Source of the DNA: Chlamydiales bacterium
Lineage (GTDB): Bacteria > Chlamydiota > Chlamydiia > Chlamydiales > SM23-39
Direction: 5' to 3'
Length of the DNA stretch: 64,000 nucleotides
NCBI GenBank assembly: GCA_030681135.1
Contig: JAUXXF010000021.1
Span: 1-64,000 of the forward strand
The notes beneath the pieces were generated by a model. It saw only the letters and a list, made by a program, of their open reading frames with translations, did not search any database and had not been told where the DNA came from. A program made the position numbers and the translations under genes. Shown here piece after piece: positions 54,127-62,105 of this stretch. How positions within the stretch are numbered: position 1 is the first letter of the stretch; each line of letters opens with the position of its first letter.

Positions 54127-54222
54127 ATAGTCTCTCTCAGGGCAAAGAGCGCCCTTTATAAGATTGATTGTACGTAGACAATATCTTTTTAGCAATCTAA
54201 AAAAATTTTATAAAATCTTTAA

Positions 54223-54260
54223 GCAGACAATTTTGAATTTTTTACTATAAAATTGTCCGC
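54223..54260 (-). terminator. hairpin between the leader peptide and the 54285 gene
   Basis: GCGGACAATTTT and AAAATTGTCTGC (minus-strand reading) form a 12-bp near-perfect stem with a 14-base loop, just downstream of the 54285-54689 gene and followed by an AT-rich, partly T-rich stretch. It is probably the terminator of that operon. Confidence 0.5.
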
Positions 54261-54284
54261 CAATAGCAATCTCAGATCAATCGT

Positions 54285-54689
54285 TTAGACCCATGACCCC
54301 CAAAATGGTTTGTTGCAAGGTTGTTGCTTTTCAAGCCAAAGAGAGACTTTCACGATATGAAGATGAGCACTACTACTTTTTGAAAAGGAAGACGTTTCCA
54401 GTTGTTCCCCTTCCCCATACCACTCGATTTTACTCTTAAGAGACCCGTTTGCAGGATTTTTCTGAAAATCTTCAATTGTTCCACGTAAACAAATGGCTAC
54501 TTGTTGTCCAACGAATGTCATGAGCGATTGGAAAAACTGCGTATCAATGGAAGAAGGACCAACCTTTGAAACGATGAATGAATGTGATTTCACACCTACT
54601 TCCCCTTTAATGGGGGGTTTTTCTTCAAACTGTTCAAACCAAGAGCTAAAAGGTTCCAATTTTGCCGTATCTTGCATCCAGTGTTTCAT
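54285..54689 (-). CDS. unrecognised 134-residue protein
   Basis: No family recognised. There is no signal peptide; tryptophans are frequent at both ends and the centre (IDTQFFQSLMTFVGQQVAIC) is helical. The ATG at 54689 has no clear ribosome site, but the frame is long and lies 41 bp after the better-supported gene at 54731-54949, so co-transcription is likely. Confidence 0.5.
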   Translation of the reverse strand: MKHWMQDTAKLEPFSSWFEQFEEKPPIKGEVGVKSHSFIVSKVGPSSIDTQFFQSLMTFVGQQVAICLRGTIEDFQKNPANGSLKSKIEWYGEGEQLETSSFSKSSSAHLHIVKVSLWLEKQQPCNKPFWGSWV

Positions 54690-54730
54690 TTTAGAAGTGT
54701 TGCCAGTTAAGGATAGAGAGTAGTTCAGTA

Positions 54731-54949
54731 TTAATGCATCAGAAGACGTTGGAGCGGTCTATAAGGATCCCCTAACCAGTCCTGAAGCTTACCAAACATC
54801 TCTCGAGCAATTGATTCTGCGATGGTAGTAGCGACCTGCTCTCTGTTCTTATGAAATTCCTCAGTCCAAGCTTCCCTTTGACTATTTTTTTCTGTCTGGA
54901 GACTCTCTATTGTCCAATCAATACTTCTTGGTAAACTTACTGCTGCCAT
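54731..54949 (-). CDS. unrecognised 72-residue protein
   Basis: A very strong ribosome site, GAGGAGGG, sits five to six bases before ATG 54949. The protein is amphipathic and helical (REAWTEEFHKNREQVATTIA). No domain is recognised. It is transcribed in the same direction as the 54285 gene and the secreted protein at 55004, possibly as one unit. Confidence 0.6.
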   Translation of the reverse strand: MAAVSLPRSIDWTIESLQTEKNSQREAWTEEFHKNREQVATTIAESIAREMFGKLQDWLGDPYRPLQRLLMH

Positions 54950-55003
54950 AAATCCCTCCTCGGGTGGTTAAAGTAAAAAAAAGAAGGAGAGATTCTATTT
55001 TTT

Positions 55004-55546
55004 TTAATAAAATCTGTCAATACGCTCTTGCTCTCTGTAGATTGGCTCAAAGAGACAAAGGCTCAAAGTAAACGAAGAAAGAGACGATTGAGGATCGCTC
55101 TTGCCAGGAATCAGTTCGATTGGATGTGATGAAGCATTGACAAAACGGAGGACCTGCCCTGCATTAATGCTAAGAACAATAGATCCTTCAAATTTCTCAA
55201 GCGTTGAATGGTGGCAAGAATTCCCATATACATTTCCCACTAGAATGACACCATCCAACGAAAATCCCAAAATCCAAGGAAAAAGAGAACGAGCCCAGCC
55301 AGACCAAATGATTTTGTAAACTCCTGAGCGCTTAAATAAAATCATTCCAGACGCTGCTGCAAAAGACAGATCAATCTCGCAGGATTGGACGCTGACTTTT
55401 TCCAACAGCACGGGCTCTCTCGGTAAAATCAACTGCGGCAGGGCGGAAAAAACTTTGGAGCAAAAATCAGCTGAAGAATAGATAACCTTCGCTTCTAATC
55501 CACTGGAAATGGCCATTGCCAAAAATAAAATTACAAGTTTCTTCAT
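55004..55546 (-). CDS. secreted jelly-roll-like protein, paralogue of the collagen-like protein tail
   Basis: 180 residues with a clear signal peptide (MKKLVILFLAMAISSGLEA). The rest aligns with the last 130 residues of the collagen-like protein at 56254: IDLSFAAASGMILFKRSGVY against [35 protein letters not shown] against [15 protein letters not shown], then CHHST against CHSTG, and INAGQVLRF against VNAGQKLRL. Such modules resemble C1q/TNF-like or BclA-type trimeric heads. A surface or secreted partner of the collagen-like protein is inferred. Confidence 0.75.
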   Translation of the reverse strand: MKKLVILFLAMAISSGLEAKVIYSSADFCSKVFSALPQLILPREPVLLEKVSVQSCEIDLSFAAASGMILFKRSGVYKIIWSGWARSLFPWILGFSLDGVILVGNVYGNSCHHSTLEKFEGSIVLSINAGQVLRFVNASSHPIELIPGKSDPQSSLSSFTLSLCLFEPIYREQERIDRFY

Positions 55547-55622
55547 AAGAGAAGTAATGGATTTTACTCATTTCTTATTCAAAAGTCAATATTTTACTTT
55601 ACATTGTCATCGCGGAAACTTT

Positions 55623-55780
55623 ATATCGAAATCATCTAAAGAATCGGTTGTTGACAAAGAAACCCCTCAGAATTTTTTGTTTGGAGCGAAGAGCCTAGCC
55701 GGATGCAAGACGCAAGTGAAGGCAAAAAATCTGGGGAATCCCTTTGTCAAAAACTGATTCTTCAAATTATTTAGGTGTAA
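55623..55780 (+). repeat. family A element, diverged intergenic copy
   Basis: TATCGAAATCATCTAAAGAATC at the left and GATTCTTCAAATTATTTAGG at the right. The interior has CCCCTCAGAATTTTTTGTTT and GACGCAAGTGAAGGCAAAAA. It is more diverged than the copies at 13549 and 32123, so older. Confidence 0.8.
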
Positions 55781-56253
55781 TCTTCATAGAAGAAAAACCT
55801 TTCTTTTACATCTATCATATAAAATCTTTTCATCACAATCTAGCTACAGCGCAAATAAAATAAAGATCATTTATATCGATTAAAAAATTTTATTAAAAAA
55901 ATAATTATATTTATTTCTAAGAAAGACAAATGGTTAATCCTCTAGCTGTTAAATAAATATAAATTTATTTAAAACAATATACATTGAATAAAATTCATAA
56001 AACTAATTATACGAAATTACAAGTTCGCATAATTACCTTCATCCAATTCTCTTCGATAGATTATCTTAGAGAAGCAGATCAAGTTTAAGTCATTGGTCAT
56101 TGATAGGCGACGTTAATTCACGCTAATAAAATCAACAAAAACCATTAACTTTTACCTTAAGGATAATTAACGAGCTGTTACGATTTTAAATTAAAAAAAT
56201 AAATAAAATCAAAACTCGCTAAAAATATCACTAATCAAAAAATAGAGAAATTT
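55781..56253. other. AT-rich upstream region of the collagen-like gene
   Basis: About 470 bp with very high A+T and no gene. Near-tandem AAATAAATATAAATTTATTT stretches suggest a flexible or bent promoter region. No confident -35/-10 pair can be picked because many TATAAT-like words occur. Confidence 0.5.
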
Positions 56254-58290
56254 ATGTGCAATAATTGCGATTACAATTCTGATTGCTGCGGATGCGCTTG
56301 TGTAGGACCTCAAGGACCTCAGGGGCCAACAGGATTACAAGGCTCACAAGGGCCTCAAGGCGTTCCAGGAAATAACGGCAGCCAAGGCCCAGCCGGACTT
56401 CAAGGACCTCAAGGACCAGCAGGAACAAACGGAACAAACGGAGCTACGGGCCCTCAGGGACCTCAAGGTACTCCAGGACCTCAAGGCCCAGCAGGAGCAA
56501 ATGGAAATGATGGAGCCACAGGAGCTCAAGGGCCTCAGGGCACTACGGGACCTCAAGGACCAGCAGGAGCAAATGGGAATGATGGAGCTATAGGACCTCA
56601 AGGTCCAGCGGGCCCAACAGGCGCAACCGGCCCTACCGGACCTCAAGGTTCAGCAGGAACAAATGGAAATGACGGAGCTGCAGGACCGCAGGGACCAATA
56701 GGCCCAACAGGTTCAGTCGGCCCTATGGGACCTCAGGGTTCAGCAGGAGCAAACGGAAATGATGGAGCTGCAGGACCTCAAGGCCCAATAGGCCCAACAG
56801 GTTCAGTCGGCCCTATGGGACCTCAAGGTTCAGCAGGAGCAAATGGAAATGATGGAGCTACAGGACCTCAAGGTCCAATGGGTCCAGCAGGTTCAATCGG
56901 CCCTATGGGACCTCAAGGTGCAACGGGAGCAAATGGAACAAATGGAGCGCCAGGAGCTCAAGGTCCTATGGGTCCTATAGGCCCAACAGGCGCAATGGGT
57001 CCAACAGGAGCAACCGGCTCTACGGGACCTCAAGGCCCAGTAGGTCCACAAGGCGTTGTTGGTCCTCAAGGCTCGCAAGGCACACCGGGTGCTACGGGTT
57101 CTATGGGTCCTATGGGTCCAGCAGGGACAAATGGAAATGATGGAGCAGCGGGTCCAATGGGTCCAATGGGTCCGATAGGTCCTCAAGGGGTTCAAGGACT
57201 TCAAGGGGTTCCTGGCTTAGCTTGCACCTGCACATTCCAGCCTCGTCCTGACAACGACTGCTGTTGCGAAATCTTTGCTAACCTATATGCCTCAATCGCT
57301 CAATTGATTGGAGCTTATGGTTCTGCAACAGATGCAGTCTTGTTTGACAAACAAAATGCTGTCTCAGGAACTATCACGCCAGTCCCTGTCCAAAACGTCA
57401 TGACCGTAGCTGGCGCAGCAACAGCCGCAGCAGCAGCCTCTGCGGCTACCATGGCCGCAAGCGGAACAGCCGTACAAGGCACTGCAGCATCTGTTGCTGT
57501 TTCAGGACTTGTTGGAAGTTCTTATTTTGTAGCCGCTCAAGCCGCCTCTCTTGCTGTCCTTGGCGCAGCGGGAACAATCCCTCAGGCGGATGCTGCAGCT
57601 GCTGCCGTACTAATGGCTTCAGCTTCTGGCCCTACATCAAACCTGATGACTGCTCAAGGAACCACTTATGCCGCTAACTCTGCATCTCTAGCTTGTGAAG
57701 CCAAAGGAGGCTCAGCAACGGCCGCCATGGCAGCTAGTACTGCGGTTCTTGCACTTGTTGGTAGCCCTTACTTAACAGCCGCGAACGCAGCTTATACCGC
57801 AGCTATTGGCGTACCGCTTACCACGGTAGCTCAGGCCTCCGCAGCACAGCTGTCAGTATTGCTTGCTTCTCCTGCACCTGCTGTAGCCTCAACAGATTTC
57901 GATCTGTCGATGATGGCAGTCACTGGAGATATTACGTTCTTAAAATCTGGAATTTATAACATCAGCTGGCTGCTACAGGCTAGGATCAATCCTCCTGTAC
58001 CAGAGCCCGTACCTTCCTGGAGCTTCGGTTACTGGTTAGACGGCATACTTATACCAGGCAGCATTTACAGCGGCTTTACCCAAGCTCCTGGCGATGACGC
58101 CTGCCATAGCACTGGCGAAATCCAGATGCAGGTCAATGCTGGACAGAAATTAAGATTGCGAAACACATCCATATCAGCGGTTAGACTTAACCCAGAGCTG
58201 AATGGCAGTGTATTCCCAATTACAATTGCTAGCGTCAATATTACATGTGTGAAAGCTATAAAACCTGTAGTAGGAACACCAGGAATGTAA
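56254..58290 (+). CDS. collagen-like protein with Ala-rich stalk and jelly-roll-like head
   Basis: 678 residues. A cysteine-rich N-terminus ([16 protein letters not shown]) is followed by about 300 residues of Gly-X-Y repeats ([10 protein letters not shown] and so on), forming a collagen triple helix. A second cysteine cluster ([18 protein letters not shown]) and an alanine-rich segment of about 200 residues precede a C-terminal 130-residue head related to the secreted protein at 55004. The layout recalls Bacillus BclA and other trimeric surface filaments. No classical signal peptide is visible, so export route and anchoring are open. It ends before a strong terminator and is followed by a glycosyltransferase. 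Confidence 0.88.
   Translation: MCNNCDYNSDCCGCACVGPQGPQGPTGLQGSQGPQGVPGNNGSQGPAGLQGPQGPAGTNGTNGATGPQGPQGTPGPQGPAGANGNDGATGAQGPQGTTGPQGPAGANGNDGAIGPQGPAGPTGATGPTGPQGSAGTNGNDGAAGPQGPIGPTGSVGPMGPQGSAGANGNDGAAGPQGPIGPTGSVGPMGPQGSAGANGNDGATGPQGPMGPAGSIGPMGPQGATGANGTNGAPGAQGPMGPIGPTGAMGPTGATGSTGPQGPVGPQGVVGPQGSQGTPGATGSMGPMGPAGTNGNDGAAGPMGPMGPIGPQGVQGLQGVPGLACTCTFQPRPDNDCCCEIFANLYASIAQLIGAYGSATDAVLFDKQNAVSGTITPVPVQNVMTVAGAATAAAAASAATMAASGTAVQGTAASVAVSGLVGSSYFVAAQAASLAVLGAAGTIPQADAAAAAVLMASASGPTSNLMTAQGTTYAANSASLACEAKGGSATAAMAASTAVLALVGSPYLTAANAAYTAAIGVPLTTVAQASAAQLSVLLASPAPAVASTDFDLSMMAVTGDITFLKSGIYNISWLLQARINPPVPEPVPSWSFGYWLDGILIPGSIYSGFTQAPGDDACHSTGEIQMQVNAGQKLRLRNTSISAVRLNPELNGSVFPITIASVNITCVKAIKPVVGTPGM
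56661..56930 (+). repeat. 90-bp tandem coding repeats in the collagen region
   Basis: Near-identical 90-bp units begin at 56661, 56751 and 56841 (each 30 residues, containing NGNDGA, GPIGPTG or a variant, and GPMGPQG). Such repeats allow length change by slippage or recombination. The rest of the Gly-X-Y region is less regular. Confidence 0.85.
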
Positions 58291-58344
58291 GACCTAGGTC
58301 TGAAAGCTGTAGAAATACTCAAGCCCTAAGCTTGAGATTCTTTT

Positions 58345-58386
58345 CGGTTGGGACCGGCGTTCGATCTGGTCCCAGCCGATTTTTTT
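58345..58386 (+). terminator. rho-independent terminator of the collagen-like gene
   Basis: CGGTTGGGACC and GGTCCCAGCCG form an 11-bp stem (one G-T pair) with a 12-base loop, followed at once by ATTTTTTTT. It lies 55 bp after the stop codon. A smaller stem CTCAAG/CTTGAG precedes it. Confidence 0.85.
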
Positions 58387-58390
58387 CAAC

Positions 58391-58468
58391 TATACTACGC
58401 ACGGTTGGATTCTTAACTTTTAGAGTCCTCAAAAAAGTTAAGAATCCAACCGTGCGCAGTTCTTATAT
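58391..58468. repeat. palindromic element family D, compact hairpin
   Basis: TATACTACGCACGGTTGGATTC continuing to TTAACTTTT at the left, and AAAGTTAAGAATCCAACCGTG to GCGCAGT near 58460 at the right, with a short loop AGAGTCCTC. The outer words match the 37142 and 51542 copies, whereas the inner arm sequence is different. It lies 12 bp before the glycosyltransferase start. Confidence 0.75.
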
Positions 58469-58479
58469 ATTTTTTTAAG

Positions 58480-59553
58480 ATGATGAACACAGTTTGTTTG
58501 AATATGATTGTTAAAGATGAGCGCCAAGTAATCCTCAGATGTCTTGCATCCGTCAAGCCATTTATTGATTATTGGGTGATCGTCGATACAGGATCGACCG
58601 ATGGAACTCAAGAACTAATCCGAGAATTCATGAAGGACATCCCCGGCGAATTGCTTGAGCTCCCGTGGGTGGATTTTGCACATAACCGCAATCTAGCTCT
58701 CGAATTAGCGAAAGAAAAAGCAGATTTTCTCCTGATAATCGATGCCGATGAGAAGATGAAGGAAGTCGAACCTTTTGACAAAAGTGAATTGGAGAAAGAT
58801 TGCTATTTCCTAGAGTCGCAAAACACAGATGGCACGGTATTTGACCGTCCTAATTTGATTCGTAACGATCCAACATGGAGGTGGATTGGTATCATTCACG
58901 AACAATTAGTTTCTTCCGGGACAAAAAGAGGAGGAAAGCTGACTTCACTTGCCATAGAAAGGCCGCAAGATGGCAAAAGATGCAAAGACCCAGAGACTCA
59001 GCAAAAGGATATCAAAGTCCTCGAGAATGCACGAAAAGCTGAACCGAATAACAGCCGCTATGTCTTCTATCTTGCACAGACCTATCTAGCAGAGCAAAAT
59101 TTTCCGATGGCTCTGAAGTATTATGAAGAAAGAGCCTCCATGCCAGGAGACTCAGATGAAACATTTCTGGCGCTTTTTTCTAGCGGATGGCTGCAAGAAA
59201 AGCTTAAGATGGAGCCGGAAACCTATATCGAGAGCTACCGCAAAGCCTCAACACACTCTCCCCATCGCATAGAACCTCTTTTTCAACTGGCATGCTATTA
59301 CTGCCGCATTGGGAGGGCTCAATTAGGGTACGATCTATGCCTGCATGGCCTGAGTCTAAAAAAACCAACGAAATCGCAAATCTATTATTATCCTTGGATC
59401 TACGACTACGGACTGCGTTTCGTATTTGCGGAGTGCGCTTTTGCTCTAGGTCGGAAGCTAGAAGCCCTTGAGGCTTATCACTCGCTCCTCAAAATGAAAG
59501 ATGTGCCAGATCATATCAGACAATCCACGAAAGAGAGGCTCGAGCTGCTATAA
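58480..59553 (+). CDS. family 2 glycosyltransferase with TPR-like C-terminus
   Basis: 357 residues. The N-terminal GT-A domain has LNMIVKDERQVILRCLASVK, VIVDTGSTDGTQELI and the metal-binding DADE (LLIIDADEKMKE). From about residue 180 helical repeats (NNSRYVFYLAQTYLAEQNF and others) look like TPR units. Such proteins often sit beside collagen-like or surface-filament genes and may glycosylate them, as in Bacillus exosporium and giant viruses. This pairing is inferred from adjacency only. A palindromic element and a terminator separate the two genes, so it likely has its own promoter. Confidence 0.88.
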   Translation: MMNTVCLNMIVKDERQVILRCLASVKPFIDYWVIVDTGSTDGTQELIREFMKDIPGELLELPWVDFAHNRNLALELAKEKADFLLIIDADEKMKEVEPFDKSELEKDCYFLESQNTDGTVFDRPNLIRNDPTWRWIGIIHEQLVSSGTKRGGKLTSLAIERPQDGKRCKDPETQQKDIKVLENARKAEPNNSRYVFYLAQTYLAEQNFPMALKYYEERASMPGDSDETFLALFSSGWLQEKLKMEPETYIESYRKASTHSPHRIEPLFQLACYYCRIGRAQLGYDLCLHGLSLKKPTKSQIYYYPWIYDYGLRFVFAECAFALGRKLEALEAYHSLLKMKDVPDHIRQSTKERLELL

Positions 59554-59559
59554 GAGTGT

Positions 59560-60930
59560 TCAATCCAAAAGGTTTTCAATACCAATAGCTCTTCTTCTCT
59601 TCTCAGAAGCTGGGAACTGCTGGTCTGGATAAAGAGATAGCACACTTGGAGGCAATAAAATAACGGCTTTATGGTGAGCTAATTCCGTGTAAAGAGGAGT
59701 TAAGTTGTGCTCAACTCCTGGTTCTTTTTTAGATTGTTCAAGATGGTAAGCTCCCGCTTGTACCACGACAAAATAGTCTTCAATTCCAAAATGAGCCATA
59801 TAATACTTTATTTTTGACAAGGTATCTGCCATAGAAACTGTTCTACTTGGGAACATTCGCACGATCTCTTCATCTTCTTTTTCCCTAAGGCGCAAATCTT
59901 CTAATTTTAATAGTTCTAGATTTGAATAGGCTCTCTGCCAGGACAAGAATTTTTTTTCAATAGTTGCAAAATGATCTACAATTTTAAAATGATCCTTTAT
60001 CAACTGCTTAAGTCGCTTGTTAAAAATAGGCAAAACTTCGGATATAATTTCTCCTTCACCTACCGATCCTCTCCGATCAAGCACTTCAAGCAGCACATCA
60101 CCCACTTTAAATCCTTTTGGCAAGAAACGAGACATGTTTTTTGCTTGGTCCATTAAAAATGACGATTGTGCTGGATCTGTATTTCCCCAGATCATATAAA
60201 GGCTTAGCAAATTGCTATCAAATATTACTCGATGCGTATCCATAAACTCACAAAGGCGAGTATTAAAAACAGCCAACGTTTCTAACACGTTTCTTATTTT
60301 CTCGAGGTACGATAACTCTTCAGCTGGATCCCTCTCCTCACATTTCTTTTTCACCAAACAATCAATGTCACATTCTTCTGGCAAGAAATCAGAGAGAACT
60401 TCTGCTTTATTGAAAAGCTTTTCCACTACTTTCCCTTCCTCTTCACGGACAAGGTTTATTTGCTCTTTGAACAATGGATTTAGCGTCTCATTTGAATCCC
60501 ATCCAATGCCATGAATGTTCTGTTTAGTGGGTTCATCTAAAGAATCTAGTAGAGGCTGAGGTTCATCATGCACAGAATCTTCCCAAACAGGCTCGAAAAT
60601 ACGATTACAAAATTGCATCGAAGGAAATCCTTCTATCGCAAACACAACAAAAGCTCTTCGAGCTAAATGATAGACAAGCTTTGATTGTTTTAATCTAGCA
60701 TCTTCATCTCCATGAGTCTCCCCTAAAAGAAAAACGCGGGTCTCCGTAATTTTTTCAATGTTAAATGTGCGAGTTGTCACAAAAGAGGAAAGAAGACGCC
60801 CAAGCTCCAGGTTTCTTTTTTCAAATTCTTCTGTGGCAAGTCTATTCATCTCTTCAGACCCAGTTCCAAAAATTCTTAGACTCAGATCAGAAAAAGAAGA
60901 AATTTCTTTATAATTAACATTAATCGACAC
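59560..60930 (-). CDS. 456-residue protein with TraB/ChaN/EreA-like signature
   Basis: No close family is recognised. The N-terminal part has VFLLGETHGDEDARLKQSKL, a G-E-x-H motif, and VVFAIEGFPSMQ. The C-terminal part has YFVVVQAGAYHLEQ, a G-x-x-H motif. These paired motifs are the hallmark of the broad Tiki/TraB/ChaN/erythromycin-esterase fold, which uses them in metal or catalytic sites. The middle is helical. No signal peptide. It is convergent with the glycosyltransferase gene, and the stops are 6 bp apart. Function is not assignable. Confidence 0.7.
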   Translation of the reverse strand: MSINVNYKEISSFSDLSLRIFGTGSEEMNRLATEEFEKRNLELGRLLSSFVTTRTFNIEKITETRVFLLGETHGDEDARLKQSKLVYHLARRAFVVFAIEGFPSMQFCNRIFEPVWEDSVHDEPQPLLDSLDEPTKQNIHGIGWDSNETLNPLFKEQINLVREEEGKVVEKLFNKAEVLSDFLPEECDIDCLVKKKCEERDPAEELSYLEKIRNVLETLAVFNTRLCEFMDTHRVIFDSNLLSLYMIWGNTDPAQSSFLMDQAKNMSRFLPKGFKVGDVLLEVLDRRGSVGEGEIISEVLPIFNKRLKQLIKDHFKIVDHFATIEKKFLSWQRAYSNLELLKLEDLRLREKEDEEIVRMFPSRTVSMADTLSKIKYYMAHFGIEDYFVVVQAGAYHLEQSKKEPGVEHNLTPLYTELAHHKAVILLPPSVLSLYPDQQFPASEKRRRAIGIENLLD

Positions 60931-61050
60931 AAAACCACCATTTTTATTATATTTTCAACATACTATAATATAAATATCTAGTTTCGCTCAATTTATTAAA
61001 TAAAATAAAAAACCAGATTTCACGCAAGCAGCTGACAGTTAAGGATTTAA

Positions 61051-61557
61051 CTATTTGCAACTTTCAGAAAGAGCTTCGAAAAGAAACCAAACTCTTCTTT
61101 CCGTCTCGTCGAGAAAAATTTCTAGGATACTACAAGTTGCCACATCTTGATGCTTTTCACATACTTTATGAGCCTTCCGAAGGAAGGCGGCATAATCCTT
61201 ATTGTCATTCATTAAATTCTCAAGCATTTTTTGGGGCTCTAAAAAGATTGCATTGTCATCTTTAATTCTCTGCAAACCAGCCGCTTCTCCAGTAGAATGA
61301 ATCGTAAGAAAACCCAATTTACGAACCCTCTCAGCTAGAGGATCGATCATCGCAAACATTTGATCTGCCTGCTCATCGAACAATAGATGATAATCACGAA
61401 AATGACTGCCCGATGCATGCCAGTGAAAGTTCTTCGCCTTTATATATAAAGCCAAAGCGTCTGCGGCTAAGAGATTAAGATGTTCTGAGATTTCCTTACG
61501 GCCTTTTTCAGGAAGGTCGTGAGGCACTGCCAGCTTCTTGGGAATTTTTTTCTGCAT
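61051..61557 (-). CDS. dps: Dps-family ferritin-like protein
   Basis: About 168 residues. The ferroxidase-site segments LYIKAKNFHWHASGSHFRDY and LLFDEQADQMFAMIDPLAERV are typical of Dps/DPS-like mini-ferritins, which store iron oxidised by peroxide and can protect DNA. A further helix ends with ERRVWFLFEAL. ATG 61557 is chosen; ATG 61575 is also possible, and neither has a strong ribosome site. With catalase it gives peroxide defence. Confidence 0.92.
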   Translation of the reverse strand: MQKKIPKKLAVPHDLPEKGRKEISEHLNLLAADALALYIKAKNFHWHASGSHFRDYHLLFDEQADQMFAMIDPLAERVRKLGFLTIHSTGEAAGLQRIKDDNAIFLEPQKMLENLMNDNKDYAAFLRKAHKVCEKHQDVATCSILEIFLDETERRVWFLFEALSESCK

Positions 61558-61575
61558 AGTTATCAAGTCACACAT

Positions 61576-62105
61576 CTCAATATTTTTGTCAACAGCACTA
61601 TGAGACCGTTAAACAATAGACTCCTACGCAATACGCTTCCGAAGAAACTCAAAAACAAGGAAAAACCTCTAAATGTGGGTCGAAAGAACTTCGATTTCTA
61701 ATGGTAGAAGCTGGCTCTTAGAAGCCGTAATAGACATTGTTTTGCCTGTTTTTATCGGAAGTCATAATGGGGCGGAGACCCCAGATGCAGTCCTCCATAA
61801 AAGACCCCGAAGAGAACCAAGGAATTGTTCTCATGAAAGATGTTAAAAACTAAGATGCTTAAAATTTTAACGGCGAAAAAGGCCTAGAGAAAAAAAAGAG
61901 TGGATAACCCTTGTGCGCAATTAGAGAACCTCTTTCGAAATTAAGGGTTCGTCGATTTTAGAGGTTATTTTTGCCAAATTTCTTTTCTTTTGCCATCAAA
62001 AACACCTAATGATTAGGTATCATAGGAAATATACTCTTTAGCACCAACTTCTAAAAAATTCATATGGTAAAAAACCCAGAAATTTAGAAGCTGTCAGTCA
62101 GAAAA
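61576..62105. other. intergenic region between dps and the 483-residue gene
   Basis: No gene is evident. GGCGGAGACCCCAGATGCAG and neighbouring GC-richer sequence at 61775-61830 look like a remnant of something but match nothing I recognise. A family B arm lies at 61922-61985. Short, likely non-coding frames occur at both ends. Confidence 0.4.
61922..61985. repeat. family B element, single arm
   Basis: GAGAACCTCTTTCGAAATTA, then a GTTCGTCGATTTTAGAGG segment and TTTTTGCCAAATTTCTTTTC. It corresponds to the arm of the complete hairpin at 24577 and to the fragment at 51298. Confidence 0.5.

Noticed and set aside
56254-57220. Reverse-strand open frames opposite the collagen region, and a possible CRISPR-like periodicity
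   Set aside because: The Gly-X-Y codon bias makes antisense frames open. The 90-bp periodicity is coding, with no repeat-spacer alternation.
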